A stretch of 64,000 bases of DNA from Desulfosudis oleivorans Hxd3 (GTDB lineage Bacteria > Desulfobacterota > Desulfobacteria > Desulfobacterales > Desulfosudaceae): NCBI RefSeq assembly GCF_000018405.1, contig NC_009943.1, positions 3,537,001 through 3,601,000 of the forward strand, written 5' to 3'. Under the pieces are notes generated by a model. It ran no database searches. It was not told the DNA's origin and saw only the letters and a program-made list of their open reading frames with translations. The translations under genes were made by a program, and so were the position numbers. Of the stretch, positions 40,947 through 50,069 are shown piece after piece (position 1 is the first letter of the stretch; each line of letters begins with the position of its first letter).

Positions 40947-43385
40947 ATGGATATTTTAAAAACCTTTGGCGGTCCCTTTGTTCCCGCGAAAAACAACCTT
41001 CTTCGCACCTTAAGCATCGACCTGGGCACCACCAACTCCACCATTGCGGAAAGCGTCTGCGTGCCGGGCTACCCACCCATGTGCAAGGTCCTTAAAATCA
41101 CCCAGCCCCTGGAAAACGGGGATACCGTCACCAGCGCCCTGGTGCCGTCGGTTGTGGCGTTTCTGGAAGACGAAGAAAACAGCACGGTGCTGGTGGGCGA
41201 AGGCGCAAAACAGCTCCGCTGCGAAATGGACACCCTGGAACTGGTGACAGGAGAAAACTTCTTCCACGACACCAAAAATGACATGGGCTTAAACAAAACC
41301 TATGCCCTGGCCCCGGCCTTTCTCAACCACGCCCACAAGGTGGCCGGGCATGTTCTCTCCTTTCTGGTGGAGGCCGCCGAACAGGGCGCCGTAGCCCCCT
41401 ACCAGGTCCTTACCGTCACCGTGCCCGCCTCGTTTCAGATCAACCAGAGAAACGACACCCTGCGGGCCGCCCGCATGGACAACCTTCACCTGGAGGCCTG
41501 CGACCTGATGGAAGAGCCCACCGCTGCCCTGGTGGATTTTCTGATGTCCGACCAGCGGCGCTTTTCCCTGCCCCGCGAGGGCAAGGCCACCTGCCTGGTT
41601 TTTGACTTCGGCGGCGGCACCTGCGACGTGTCGGTGATTGCCGTGTCCGGCAACGGCCCGAACAGGCCCCTTTCCGTAAGCGAGCTTTCCGTGTCCCGCT
41701 ATCACCGCCTGGGCGGCGGCGACATCGACGCCGCCATTGTTCACGAGGTGCTGATCCCGGCCCTGGCCGAAGAGAATGTTTTCGATCTTTCCGACCTGAC
41801 CTGGGAAAACAAAAAACTGGAACTCGAACCCCGGTTGCTGGCCACGGCCGAAACCCTGAAAATCGATCTGTGCCGCAAAATCCGCCGGTCCATTGACCAG
41901 TGCGAATATGCCGAGGTCAACCAGGCCATGTTTGGGGTCACGGCCCCGGCGATTACCTGCTGGATCAACAATGACGAGGAGGGCCTGGACTTCTCCGCCC
42001 CCTCCCTGTCCGCGGCCCAGTTTGAAAAGCTGCTGGAACCCTTTTTAGACACCGACTTTCTCTATGCCCGGGAGACCGAATACCGGCTGACCCAGTCCAT
42101 CTTTTCCCCCATTGAAGACGCCCTGGACCGGGCCGGCATCAGCCCGAAAGAGGTGGACTTCTGCCTGCTTTCCGGCGGCAGCATCCTGATTCCGCAGGTG
42201 CGGGCCGCGATGGAATCCTATTTCGGCAAAAACAAAACAGGCGGTTTTGACGACCCGGAACAGATTCAGACCGCCGTGGCCCGGGGCGCGGCATGGAACA
42301 CCATCTTCAAGGCCGTCACCGGCCGGCCCCTGGTACGGCCCGTGCTGCACGACGGCATCGACCTGGAGACCAACGACGGCAGCCGCTACCCCCTGGTGGA
42401 CCCCGGCACGCCCCTGCCCTTTCCATCGGACGACACCTGGCAGCGCCTGGACCTGGAAGTTCCTCCCGCCGACCGGCTCTTGGTCGATCAGCTCCGCATT
42501 CGCCTGATATCCCACACCGACGGCCGCCACCTGTTAAACGAAATCTGGAACCTGCCCACCGCTGCCTGCGCCGGCGCCGGGATCCTTCTGGAATACCGGG
42601 TCACCGCCGGCAAGCAGTTCGAGTGCCGGGCCTTCTTAAAGTCCTCCCCAAAGGCCGTGTTTGCACAGGCCGTTGAAAACCCCCTGGTCAACGTGGTCAA
42701 CCCCGGCGCCACCCGCCTGAAAATCGAAGAAACCGAGGAAAAGCTTCGCCTCTGCTTCGGCGGCACCGAGAAAAACGTCGACGACTATGTAAACCTGGCC
42801 AGGTGGTACGAGGAACTGAACCAGAAGGAAAAGGCCATCCACTGCCTGCACACCGCACTGCGAAAGAAAAACCGGCCCAGCTCCTATATCTCCAACCTCA
42901 TGGGCATTTACTATGAAGACCTGAAAGACCACCAGCGCGCCGAAAAGGCCTACCTGGAAGCCATAAAGGATGACCGGGACTGGAGCAGCCCGGCGTTCAA
43001 CCTGGCCCTGCTCTACCGCAACACCAAACGCCATGACGAGGCCCTGGCCATGCTGGACCAGGCCATAGAAAAAGACGACGAGGACCGTGCCCCGTGCCTC
43101 GCCCTGAAAGCCACGGTCTTAAACCGGATGGACCGCAAATCCGAGGCAAACGAAACCGCCGTCCAGGCGTTAAATGCCTTTTCCCCCTTCCCCAAACTGG
43201 ATAACTGGGCCCTGGGCTGGTACGAAACCACGGCCCGCCTGGTAAAAGACGACAAGGCCCTTGCCGCCGCCGAAGCCGAACGCAAGCGCCGCAAACACAA
43301 TCCCGACACCGAACCGGACGACACCACCCCCCGGCCCGTGGTCAAAAACAACATCATCCTTTTCCAGCGAGTCAACGCCGCATGA
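40947..43385 (+). CDS. Hsp70-family ATPase with C-terminal TPR region
   Basis: 812 residues behind GGGAGGATAAA. Hsp70 actin-fold motifs are intact: LSIDLGTTNSTIAES (phosphate 1), CLVFDFGGGTCDVSV (phosphate 2) and CLLSGGSILIPQVRAAMESY (adenosine). There is a large insertion in the nucleotide domain, and the canonical substrate domain and EEVD-type tail are missing. Residues about 610-750 are TPR helices (YVNLARWYEELNQKEKAIHC, AEKAYLEAIKDDRDW, ALAMLDQAIEKDDEDR). It is probably a specialised chaperone-like ATPase that docks clients through TPRs. Co-transcribed with the degenerate IrrE-type regulator. Confidence 0.88.
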   Translation: MDILKTFGGPFVPAKNNLLRTLSIDLGTTNSTIAESVCVPGYPPMCKVLKITQPLENGDTVTSALVPSVVAFLEDEENSTVLVGEGAKQLRCEMDTLELVTGENFFHDTKNDMGLNKTYALAPAFLNHAHKVAGHVLSFLVEAAEQGAVAPYQVLTVTVPASFQINQRNDTLRAARMDNLHLEACDLMEEPTAALVDFLMSDQRRFSLPREGKATCLVFDFGGGTCDVSVIAVSGNGPNRPLSVSELSVSRYHRLGGGDIDAAIVHEVLIPALAEENVFDLSDLTWENKKLELEPRLLATAETLKIDLCRKIRRSIDQCEYAEVNQAMFGVTAPAITCWINNDEEGLDFSAPSLSAAQFEKLLEPFLDTDFLYARETEYRLTQSIFSPIEDALDRAGISPKEVDFCLLSGGSILIPQVRAAMESYFGKNKTGGFDDPEQIQTAVARGAAWNTIFKAVTGRPLVRPVLHDGIDLETNDGSRYPLVDPGTPLPFPSDDTWQRLDLEVPPADRLLVDQLRIRLISHTDGRHLLNEIWNLPTAACAGAGILLEYRVTAGKQFECRAFLKSSPKAVFAQAVENPLVNVVNPGATRLKIEETEEKLRLCFGGTEKNVDDYVNLARWYEELNQKEKAIHCLHTALRKKNRPSSYISNLMGIYYEDLKDHQRAEKAYLEAIKDDRDWSSPAFNLALLYRNTKRHDEALAMLDQAIEKDDEDRAPCLALKATVLNRMDRKSEANETAVQALNAFSPFPKLDNWALGWYETTARLVKDDKALAAAEAERKRRKHNPDTEPDDTTPRPVVKNNIILFQRVNAA

Positions 43386-43417
43386 CAGCACCTGCTTGTA
43401 ATACACCTGTAGCTCCC

Positions 43418-43683
43418 GTTTGTAGTGTGCCCGTAAGGGCATTTATAAAAATTGCCCCATTACCTTGTCCGTCATTGCCCGGCTTGACCCCTTTGTCGTC
43501 ATTGCCCGGCTTGACCGGGCAATCCAGAATAAAATTGACCCATTACATTATCCGTCATTGCGAGGAGCGCAGCGACGAAGCAATCCCCTCCGCCCCTATC
43601 CGTCATTGCGAGGAGCGCAGCGACGAAGCAATCCCCTCCGCCCCTATCCGTCATTGCGAGGAGCGCAGCGACGAAGCAATCCC
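43418..43683. repeat. Mixed repeats including a 48-bp unit in three tandem copies
   Basis: 43418-43442 is the left half of the GTTTGTAGTG element. 43466-43530 has two CATTGCCCGGCTTGACC palindromes. 43551-43683 has three tandem copies (starts 43551, 43599, 43647) of a 48-base unit starting TCCGTCATTGCGAGGAGCGC. Confidence 0.8.
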
Positions 43684-43728
43684 AACCTCAACCCCCCAAA
43701 ACCATTAAAACACAAAAGGCACCCCATC

Positions 43729-43926
43729 ATGACCCCCATCATACCCATCAAAGCCTTTGAAAAACGCCGCCGCCACCTGAAACGATACCCCTCCATCTAC
43801 CGGCCCGTAACATTCAGAAAGGTACTAAAATTCCAGATACGATACCCCCAGCAGCAGGAAAATTGGCTGATTGCCCCCAGACTCATACACGGCAAAAAAG
43901 GAGACTACCCGACCTTTGAAGAATAA
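43729..43926 (+). CDS. Small basic ORF ahead of the CRISPR locus
   Basis: 65 residues (MTPIIPIKAFEKRRRHLKRY), Arg/Lys/Tyr-rich, with no family and only AAAAGG as a weak ribosome site. A GC-rich dyad follows its stop. It might be a real small protein or chance coding. Confidence 0.3.
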   Translation: MTPIIPIKAFEKRRRHLKRYPSIYRPVTFRKVLKFQIRYPQQQENWLIAPRLIHGKKGDYPTFEE

Positions 43927-43951
43927 CCCGGCCACATACCACCCGGCCCCC

Positions 43952-43980
43952 TTGACCGGGCCGCCTGTTTTTACTATGGT
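43952..43980 (+). promoter_or_regulatory. Possible cas operon promoter
   Basis: TTGACC, 17 bases, TATGGT, about 30 bases before the leader ORF. The -35 lies within a GGCCCCCTTGACCGGGCC dyad, which could equally be a terminator for the small ORF upstream. Confidence 0.4.
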
Positions 43981-44010
43981 CAACCAGTATCACAAGGAGG
44001 GGAGAATCCT

Positions 44011-44076
44011 GTGAAAGAGACAAATACCTGCGGCAGCAAGCCCCGCTCTATACCGAGAGCAAAACTCAGACTATGA
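44011..44076 (+). CDS. 21-residue leader ORF coupled to cas3
   Basis: GTG 44011 follows AAGGAGGGGAGAATCCT, the strongest ribosome site in the area, while cas3 itself has none. The peptide is MKETNTCGSKPRSIPRAKLR plus Leu, and its TGA (44074-44076) overlaps the cas3 ATG. It may serve only to bring ribosomes to cas3 by termination-reinitiation. Confidence 0.5.
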   Translation: MKETNTCGSKPRSIPRAKLRL

Positions 44077-46772
44077 ATACTGAAAAATCTTATTACCGCT
44101 ACTGGGGTAAAGCCGAAAAAGATGGTTCAGGCTATCATTTGTTGCCTTATCACTGTTTAGATGTGGCGGCGATTGGGTGGTTTTTGCTGAATCCTGAGAA
44201 ACCTCTTTGTATGGAACTGGCAAAAAGATTAGACATAAAACCCGCGTTGCTTCGTGTTTTTTTTGTCTTCTGCCTCGCACTTCATGATTTGGGAAAATTC
44301 GCACGGGCGTTTCAAGGTCTAAAACCCGAGCTTGCGCCGGACTTGGTCATGGCTAATCCACAAATGTCCTATTCGGAAAGACACGACTCTCTCGGTTTCT
44401 TATTATGGCGAAAGGTTCTCAGTAAACAGGATAAAGATAACGGGGATCTTAATTGGTTCAATAAGATTGAAGCGTGTATAAAGATTGTCACCGGTCATCA
44501 CGGTATGCCCCCAAAACAATCCGGCATCAATCTCAATACTTTTTTTGAGAATGAGGATGAGGAAGCAGCCAAAAATTTTATGGTGGACATCTGTAACCTT
44601 TTCCTTTCGGATTTTGATCCATCGCCTCTTTTTGACAACATATTCCAGAAACAATTAAAAACAGTTTCCTGGCAACTGGCCGGTATTACTGTTCTGGCGG
44701 ACTGGATCGGCTCAAATACGGAATATTTCGATTACTACGGATGTGATAAACAACTCGACTTAAAGGCGTATTGGGATACCATTGCCCTACCCTCGGCACA
44801 AAAAGCGGTTAGCGCCATGCCTGAACCGGCAACCACCCGTAATTTTGAAAGCATTACCGATCTGTTCCCTATTATCCATAAACCGACCCCATTGCAGGAA
44901 TATGCCGCCAATGAGCCCTTAAGTGATGGCCCGCAACTGTTCATTCTTGAAGATGTCACCGGCGCAGGGAAGACAGAGGCGGCTATTGTATTGGCCCATC
45001 GTCTGTTGAGTGCCGGTTTGGCGGATGGCCTCTATGTCGCGCTTCCGACCATGGCTACGGCCAATGCCATGTATGAACGCCTGGGCAGGGTATATAGACG
45101 GCTCTATGATCAAAACAACACCCCTTCTTTAATCCTGGCGCACGGGGCAAGAGATTTGTCCGAGGCGTTCAGGCAAACTGTCGCCGTGCCGGAAAATAAA
45201 TCGGATGGGGTCGCTTATGATAAGCCCTATGATAGCGAAGACGAAGAACTGAGCGCGTCGGCTTATTGCAATGCCTGGCTGGCGGATAATCGAAAAAAAG
45301 CCTTGCTGGCTGATGTCGGTGTAGGCACTCTTGATCAGGCGCTTTTGGCAGTACTGCCTGTCCGGCATCAATCCCTCCGGTTGTTGGGCTTAAGAAGAAA
45401 AGTGCTGTTGGTGGATGAAGTCCATGCTTATGACAGCTATATGCAGAAGCTGCTTGATACCTTGATAGAAGCCCACGCCAGACAGGGTGGCAGCGTCATT
45501 CTTTTATCAGCCACGCTGCCAAAAAAAATGCGTTTGCAATTGGTCAGTGCTTTTTATCGAGGGCTCGGGAAAGAGGCTCCGGAAATACACAATACAGCAT
45601 ATCCGCTGGCTACACATGCCCCTGCGTCAAGTGACCTTGAAAAGCATATTGATACACGGGAAGAAGTTAAAAGAACGGTATCTGTTATCAGACTGGATAC
45701 GGAAGATGCGGTTTTTGAACAGGTCCAAAGTGCGGTCAATAAAGGCCGATGTGTCTGCTGGATACGCAACACAGTCAAAGCGGCGCGGGAAAGCCATACT
45801 GCGCTATCCCAAAGTGAGTGGATGGATAAACACCACTTGCATCTGTTTCACAGCCGCTTTGCCATGATCGACAGGCAACGTATTGAGAATGACGTATTGA
45901 AACGATTTGGCGATCAATCTGGCCATGAGGACAGAAGAGGCCATGTGCTGATTGCTACTCAAGTGGTTGAGCAATCTCTGGATCTTGATTTTGATGTGTT
46001 GATTACCGATCTTGCCCCTATTGATCTGATCGTACAGCGGGCCGGGCGGCTTTGCCGTCACATCCGTGATGGCAAAGGGAACAGACTTCTGGATCATGAT
46101 GCCAAAGACCAGCGTAGCAAGCCGACTCTTTATGTATACAGCCCCGATCCAACCAAAGGCGCCGACGAAAACTGGTTAAAAAACCATCAAAAAGGGACAC
46201 AGGCGGTTTATCCTCATATTGGGCAACTTTGGCTGACGGCAAAATTATTATGTAAAGGGAGATTCGCCATGCCTGGAGATGCCAGAGAACTGATTGAAAA
46301 TGTTTACGGGAATGAGCCGGAAGATGAAGTCCCCGAAGAAATTCGTCTCGCCTCTAATATCGCTATTGCACAGAACCAAGCCCAGGCAGGGATGGCAGGC
46401 CTGAACGTGCTTAAAATCAATAAAGGCTATACCTGGTCCAGCGGCGACTGGGACGAGGAAATCCGCATCCCAACCCGCCTGACCGAGGAAGAAAGCATTA
46501 CTGTGGCGCTGGCAAAACACAAGGACGGGAAGCTCATGCCCTATGCAGCCAACATCCACAACTCTTGGGCCATGAGTATTGTCAAGATACCGGAATGGGA
46601 ATGGAAAAAGGCCCGAGGCAAAATAACCCAGGAGTTTCAGAAAATAATTGAAGAATTGAAAGCCGAGGTCAAGTTCCTTCGTTGGCTGGAGGTCTTTCCC
46701 CTTACGGAAGAAACGCAACATTATTACAAAGCTGCTGGCGGCTGGCAACCACAAGGAGGAGAAAACCCATGA
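44073..46772 (+). CDS. cas3: CRISPR-associated nuclease-helicase Cas3 (type I-E)
   Basis: 899 residues, full length. The N-terminal HD nuclease has YHCLDVAAIGW, LHDLGKFARAFQ (the HD pair) and VTGHHGMPP. The SF2 helicase follows: Walker A LEDVTGAGKTEAAIVLAH (about 300), VDEVHAYDSYM (DEVH box), LLSATLPKKMR (motif III), ATQVVEQSLDLDFDVLITDL and IVQRAGRLCRH (motifs V-VI). It is recruited by Cascade to degrade the displaced DNA strand. Start ATG 44073 overlaps the leader ORF; its stop overlaps the cas8e start by ATGA. First of eight co-directional cas genes. Confidence 0.97.
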   Translation: MNTEKSYYRYWGKAEKDGSGYHLLPYHCLDVAAIGWFLLNPEKPLCMELAKRLDIKPALLRVFFVFCLALHDLGKFARAFQGLKPELAPDLVMANPQMSYSERHDSLGFLLWRKVLSKQDKDNGDLNWFNKIEACIKIVTGHHGMPPKQSGINLNTFFENEDEEAAKNFMVDICNLFLSDFDPSPLFDNIFQKQLKTVSWQLAGITVLADWIGSNTEYFDYYGCDKQLDLKAYWDTIALPSAQKAVSAMPEPATTRNFESITDLFPIIHKPTPLQEYAANEPLSDGPQLFILEDVTGAGKTEAAIVLAHRLLSAGLADGLYVALPTMATANAMYERLGRVYRRLYDQNNTPSLILAHGARDLSEAFRQTVAVPENKSDGVAYDKPYDSEDEELSASAYCNAWLADNRKKALLADVGVGTLDQALLAVLPVRHQSLRLLGLRRKVLLVDEVHAYDSYMQKLLDTLIEAHARQGGSVILLSATLPKKMRLQLVSAFYRGLGKEAPEIHNTAYPLATHAPASSDLEKHIDTREEVKRTVSVIRLDTEDAVFEQVQSAVNKGRCVCWIRNTVKAARESHTALSQSEWMDKHHLHLFHSRFAMIDRQRIENDVLKRFGDQSGHEDRRGHVLIATQVVEQSLDLDFDVLITDLAPIDLIVQRAGRLCRHIRDGKGNRLLDHDAKDQRSKPTLYVYSPDPTKGADENWLKNHQKGTQAVYPHIGQLWLTAKLLCKGRFAMPGDARELIENVYGNEPEDEVPEEIRLASNIAIAQNQAQAGMAGLNVLKINKGYTWSSGDWDEEIRIPTRLTEEESITVALAKHKDGKLMPYAANIHNSWAMSIVKIPEWEWKKARGKITQEFQKIIEELKAEVKFLRWLEVFPLTEETQHYYKAAGGWQPQGGENP

Positions 46773-48358
46773 ACCTGCTCACAGACAAATGGATTCCGGT
46801 TATACGCGAAAACGGGCCGGATAAAATCGCGCCCTGGCAGATTGTCGAGACTGAGAATCCGGTTATGGAAATCAACGCGCCGCGCCCGGATTTCCAGGGT
46901 GCGCTGTATCAATTTTTTATCGGCCTGCTGCAAACCTGTTTTGCGCCGGAAGATGAGGATCAGTGGCGGCAGTACTGGGAAAATATGCCTAAGCCTGATG
47001 AGTTAAAAAAGGTTTTTGAGAAAAATACTATTAAGAAGAATTTTGAGTTGTATAACCCTGATGGCCCGGCGTTTATGCAGGACTTTGATTTGTCTGATGG
47101 TGAAGAAAAGCACATTTCCTTTTTATTAATTGAGGCTCCGGGCGGGAAAACACAGAAAGACAATCTGGACCATTTTATAAAACGCGGTCACGTGAACAGC
47201 CTTTGTGAGAGTTGTACCGCCTCGGCTTTGTTTACACTACAACTTAACGCGCCAGCGGGAGGACAAGGGAACAGGGTCGGATTAAGGGGCGGCGGCCCTT
47301 TAACAACATTGCTTGTCCCGGAAGAGGCCAACTCGAACCTGTGGCATAAGGTCTGGCTCAACATTTTGAATAAGGAGGACAACGAGGAGTTCTTCAGCCC
47401 CGGACCACTTGATGATAGTGTCCTGCCGTGGTTGGGACCGACCCGAATATCGGACAAACAGGGGGTTGCCACTACGCCCGAAGATTGCCATGCTTTACAA
47501 ATGTATTGGGGCATGCCCCGCCGGATAAGGCTTAGAGCCAATGAAGAAAAGGGCAATTGTGACATCTGCGGACACCCATCCAACGTGCTTTATAAGACAT
47601 ATAAAGCAAAAAATTTTGGGATTGACTATGTCGGCGCCTGGGTCCACCCGCTTACGCCATATCGTTTTGACACCGACCATCAAAAGCCTCCCCTTTCGCT
47701 TAAAGGTCAGAAAGGCGGCCTGGGCTACAGACACTGGCTCGGCCTGGCGTTGCAGGATACTGAAACCGGGAATAAGGCAGCGACGACAGTACAGTTCTAT
47801 AACGACGAACGGGGGCCGACGCTTTTCAACAACCAGTCTGCCGCTTTGTGGTGCTTCGGCTTTGATATGGACAATATGAAAGCCCGCTGCTGGTATGACA
47901 CCCATTTCCCTGTTCTCATACTTAATAAACAACAAAAAGAGAATCTGATTGCATGGGCAGTTGAATTGATCGGTTCGGCAAGGGCGACGGTTAAAATCCT
48001 GAGGGATGCCGTAAAATCTGCCTGGTTTAAACGTCCCGGCGACGCCAAGGGAGACATGAGTGCTATTGACCGGCAGTTCTGGGAAACGACCGAACCGGGG
48101 TTTTATAAGTTACTTGACGACATGGCGAAACTGCCTAGCGCGACCAGAATGGCTCCCCCTGAAATATATGCAAACTGGTTTCGAATGATCAAAGAATCGA
48201 TGTTTGATATTTTTGAGAAAGCCACCCTGTACAACAGTCCCGAAGAAGTTGATCTTAAACAAATAGTATCAGCCAAACAGTCTTTAACCAAAACATTCTA
48301 TAACAACAGCGTAATCAAGAATTTGAAAGCAAAGGCAAAAGAGGAGGTTGCCCAATGA
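46769..48358 (+). CDS. casA: Cascade large subunit Cas8e (Cse1/CasA)
   Basis: 529 residues from ATG 46769 with AAGGAGGAG upstream. The start MNLLTDKWIPVIRENGPDKI is typical of Cse1. NSLCESCTASALFTLQLNAP and GGQGNRVGLRGGGPLTTLL fit the PAM-recognition core, and CDICGHP is a cysteine pair on the zinc-binding loop (second pair not clear). It recognises the PAM and recruits Cas3. It is coupled by ATGA to both neighbours. Confidence 0.94.
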   Translation: MNLLTDKWIPVIRENGPDKIAPWQIVETENPVMEINAPRPDFQGALYQFFIGLLQTCFAPEDEDQWRQYWENMPKPDELKKVFEKNTIKKNFELYNPDGPAFMQDFDLSDGEEKHISFLLIEAPGGKTQKDNLDHFIKRGHVNSLCESCTASALFTLQLNAPAGGQGNRVGLRGGGPLTTLLVPEEANSNLWHKVWLNILNKEDNEEFFSPGPLDDSVLPWLGPTRISDKQGVATTPEDCHALQMYWGMPRRIRLRANEEKGNCDICGHPSNVLYKTYKAKNFGIDYVGAWVHPLTPYRFDTDHQKPPLSLKGQKGGLGYRHWLGLALQDTETGNKAATTVQFYNDERGPTLFNNQSAALWCFGFDMDNMKARCWYDTHFPVLILNKQQKENLIAWAVELIGSARATVKILRDAVKSAWFKRPGDAKGDMSAIDRQFWETTEPGFYKLLDDMAKLPSATRMAPPEIYANWFRMIKESMFDIFEKATLYNSPEEVDLKQIVSAKQSLTKTFYNNSVIKNLKAKAKEEVAQ

Positions 48359-48933
48359 GTGAATACTATTATTTAGACGCGGAAAGCTGTCAATTGTTGC
48401 AGCGCTGGCATCACTGGCTGGATAACAACCGGGGAGACCGAGCCCGGCTGCGGCGGGCGGAACGGCCGGAAGATGTTTTGCTGACCGAAGCATTTTTTAA
48501 TTTTCTAAAACAAATGCCGAATAGCTGGCAGGAGCAGAAACCGATTTTTTCCAGTGCGGCGGTGGCCGGGCTTCTGTCGCATGTAAAAGCGGACCATCAG
48601 GTGGTGAGCAAGGGCTATCAGCCCAAAGATGAAAAGAAATCGAAAAAGATGGCCTCCTTTTCCGAACAATTGGCTACATCAATTAAAGGCGACAGGGGAG
48701 CTATGAGCGAATTGCGTTTCCAGCAGTTGCAGAAAAGCCGGACAACCGATGAATTCTATCGCCGCATGGTCCGGGCGATTCGCCTGCTGGACGGCCGGGT
48801 AAATATCCTCTCCCTGGCCAATGACATTATTCAATGGCACAAAGAGCATGATCGGGAGTTTGACCGCAAGCCGGCCAACCGCCTGGCTGTCCGCTGGGCT
48901 ACCGATTATTTTTCAGTGTTACCGAACAACTAA
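48355..48933 (+). CDS. casB: Cascade small subunit Cse2 (CasB)
   Basis: 192 residues. It is all-helical and basic with LQRWHHWLDNNRGDRARLRR, AERPEDVLLTEAFFNFLK, SELRFQQLQKSR and the closing NRLAVRWATDYFSV, matching Cse2. It forms the dimer in the belly of Cascade that stabilises the R-loop. Starts at the ATGA overlap with cas8e, and is 17 bases before cas7e. Confidence 0.93.
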   Translation: MSEYYYLDAESCQLLQRWHHWLDNNRGDRARLRRAERPEDVLLTEAFFNFLKQMPNSWQEQKPIFSSAAVAGLLSHVKADHQVVSKGYQPKDEKKSKKMASFSEQLATSIKGDRGAMSELRFQQLQKSRTTDEFYRRMVRAIRLLDGRVNILSLANDIIQWHKEHDREFDRKPANRLAVRWATDYFSVLPNN

Positions 48934-48950
48934 AATAAAGGAGAACGATG

Positions 48951-50060
48951 ATGAGCCGATTTATTCAATTACATTTATTGACCGCCTATCCACCCGCCAA
49001 CCTGAATCGCGATGACATGGGCAGCCCCAAAACCGCAAAAATGGGCGGGTATGAACGCCTCCGGGTATCGTCTCAATGCCTGAAACGGTCATGGCGAACT
49101 TCGGATGCGTTTCAAGCAGCAATGGCCGGGCATATTGGCAAGCGGACGAAAGAAATGGGTTTGAAGGTATACGAAATCCTTCGGAAGAAAGATGTTACCC
49201 ACAAAGATGCCATAGCGTGGTCTAAATCGATAGCGGGCGTTTTCGGGAAGCTTAAGGAGCTTTCCAAAAAGGAAAAGGATGGCCTGAAGGACCTGGATAA
49301 GAAGGATCGCGAAAAAAAAGAACTGGTGGAACTTGAAATAGAACAATTAGCCTTCTTTGATACCGGAGAAGAGCAAGGCATAATTGACCTTGCAAATACA
49401 ATTGTTAAAAGAACAGAAGGCCCAACAGACCAGGAATTGGAACTCTTGCGTGATAGGATGCAGGCTGTCGATATTGCCCTCTTTGGACGAATGCTTGCAT
49501 CAAAACCCTCTTATAGCATCGAAGCGGCCTGTCAGGTTGCTCATTCAATCAGCGTTCATCCGGTAGTTATAGAGGATGACTATTTTACCGCAGTTGATGA
49601 TTTGAATAATGGCCTGGAAGACATGGGCGCTGCCCATATCGGGGAAACCCGTTTTGCGGCCGGGTTGTTTTATTCCTATGTATGCATCAATCGAGATCTG
49701 CTGATCGAAAATCTGGGCGGCGACAAAGCTCTGGCCGCAAAAGCCATCCGGGCCTTGGTCGAAGCAGCGGTCAAGGTCGCGCCGGAAGGCAAGCAAAACA
49801 GCTTTGCGTCCCGGGCCTATGCCTCCTATGTCCTTTCGGAAAAAGGCGACCAGCAGCCCCGCTCCCTGTCGGTCGCCTATTTAAAACCGATCAACCACCG
49901 TGAAAATGAGAATTTTATCAGTGATTCCATTAAGGCGCTGGTTGAGCAAAAAGACTGCTTTGATTCGGTTTACGGCAAATGCGCGGATGGTCGATATGAA
50001 ATAAATGTTCCCAAAAAAGAAGGCACCTTGGCTGATCTGCTGGACTTTGTAAGCCAATAG
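48951..50060 (+). CDS. casC: Cascade backbone Cas7e (Cse4/CasC)
   Basis: 369 residues; two adjacent ATGs (48948 and 48951) follow AAAGGAGAACG. Signatures are FIQLHLLTAYPPANLNRDDM and GSPKTAKMGGYERLRVSSQC, then LKRSWRTSD, the RNA-binding RAMP region, and GRMLASKPSYSIEAACQVAH. Six copies coat the crRNA spacer. A charged insert, KKEKDGLKDLDKKDREKKEL, around residues 105-125 is a probable solvent helix. Confidence 0.96.
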   Translation: MSRFIQLHLLTAYPPANLNRDDMGSPKTAKMGGYERLRVSSQCLKRSWRTSDAFQAAMAGHIGKRTKEMGLKVYEILRKKDVTHKDAIAWSKSIAGVFGKLKELSKKEKDGLKDLDKKDREKKELVELEIEQLAFFDTGEEQGIIDLANTIVKRTEGPTDQELELLRDRMQAVDIALFGRMLASKPSYSIEAACQVAHSISVHPVVIEDDYFTAVDDLNNGLEDMGAAHIGETRFAAGLFYSYVCINRDLLIENLGGDKALAAKAIRALVEAAVKVAPEGKQNSFASRAYASYVLSEKGDQQPRSLSVAYLKPINHRENENFISDSIKALVEQKDCFDSVYGKCADGRYEINVPKKEGTLADLLDFVSQ

Positions 50061-50069
50061 GAGGTTATC

